From: Bacillota bacterium
Lineage (GTDB): Bacteria; Bacillota; Clostridia; Christensenellales; Aristaeellaceae
Assembly (NCBI GenBank): GCA_023435435.1
Contig: JAEYRW010000009.1
Location: 1-6,522 of the forward strand
Direction: 5' to 3'
DNA: 6,522 bases
The notes under the pieces were generated by a model. It saw only the letters and a list, made by a program, of their open reading frames with translations, searched no databases and had not been told where the DNA came from. Both the position numbers and the translations under genes were made by a program. This document shows positions 6,522 to 6,522 of this stretch, one piece after another (within the stretch, counting starts at the first letter, position 1; every line of letters begins with the position of its first letter).

Positions 6522-6522
6522 G

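Overview
The window is a GC-rich stretch that is almost entirely coding, with five genes on the + strand packed end to end. In order they are an alpha-glucan (glycogen/maltodextrin) phosphorylase, two tandem paralogous HD-domain phosphohydrolase-like proteins of identical length, a cytoplasmic GH13 alpha-glucan hydrolase, and a lipoate-protein ligase. The protein families, above all the small HD proteins and the GH13 N-terminus, resemble high-GC anaerobic Clostridia (Bacillota, Oscillospirales-like gut organisms). This placement is an impression from protein style and not a computed classification.

Layout: bases 1-118 hold a GC-rich palindrome (18-37) and a well-formed sigma-A type promoter with a perfect extended -10 element (-35 at 56-61, TGC-TATAAT at 77-85). 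glgP runs 119-2572. The first HD gene starts on a GTG that overlaps the glgP stop by 4 nt (2569-3156). The second HD gene follows after 8 nt with a strong Shine-Dalgarno site (3165-3752). A 33-nt gap leads to the GH13 gene (3786-5540), whose stop overlaps the lplA start in an ATGA tetranucleotide (5537-6484). The last 38 bases contain a second GC-rich hairpin whose core matches the first palindrome in the opposite orientation. No RNA genes, CRISPR, mobile elements or recognisable integrase sites were seen.

The spacing (-4, +8, +33, -4 nt) and the single visible promoter suggest one operon. GlgP releases glucose-1-phosphate from the ends of internal alpha-1,4-glucan, and the GH13 enzyme would hydrolyse branched or short maltodextrins that phosphorylase leaves behind. 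Together they make a storage-glucan or maltodextrin breakdown unit. LplA charges lipoyl domains of 2-oxoacid dehydrogenases or the glycine cleavage H protein and could link the operon to downstream carbon oxidation, but nothing in the window proves that.

The least explained part is the HD pair. The two 195-residue proteins align without a gap at about 65% identity, including a 29-residue block around the HD motif with 13 synonymous and no amino-acid differences. This indicates an old duplication under strong constraint on the metal site, with divergence concentrated in other segments. Their substrate is unknown, and their position inside a glucan-breakdown operon is the main lead here.
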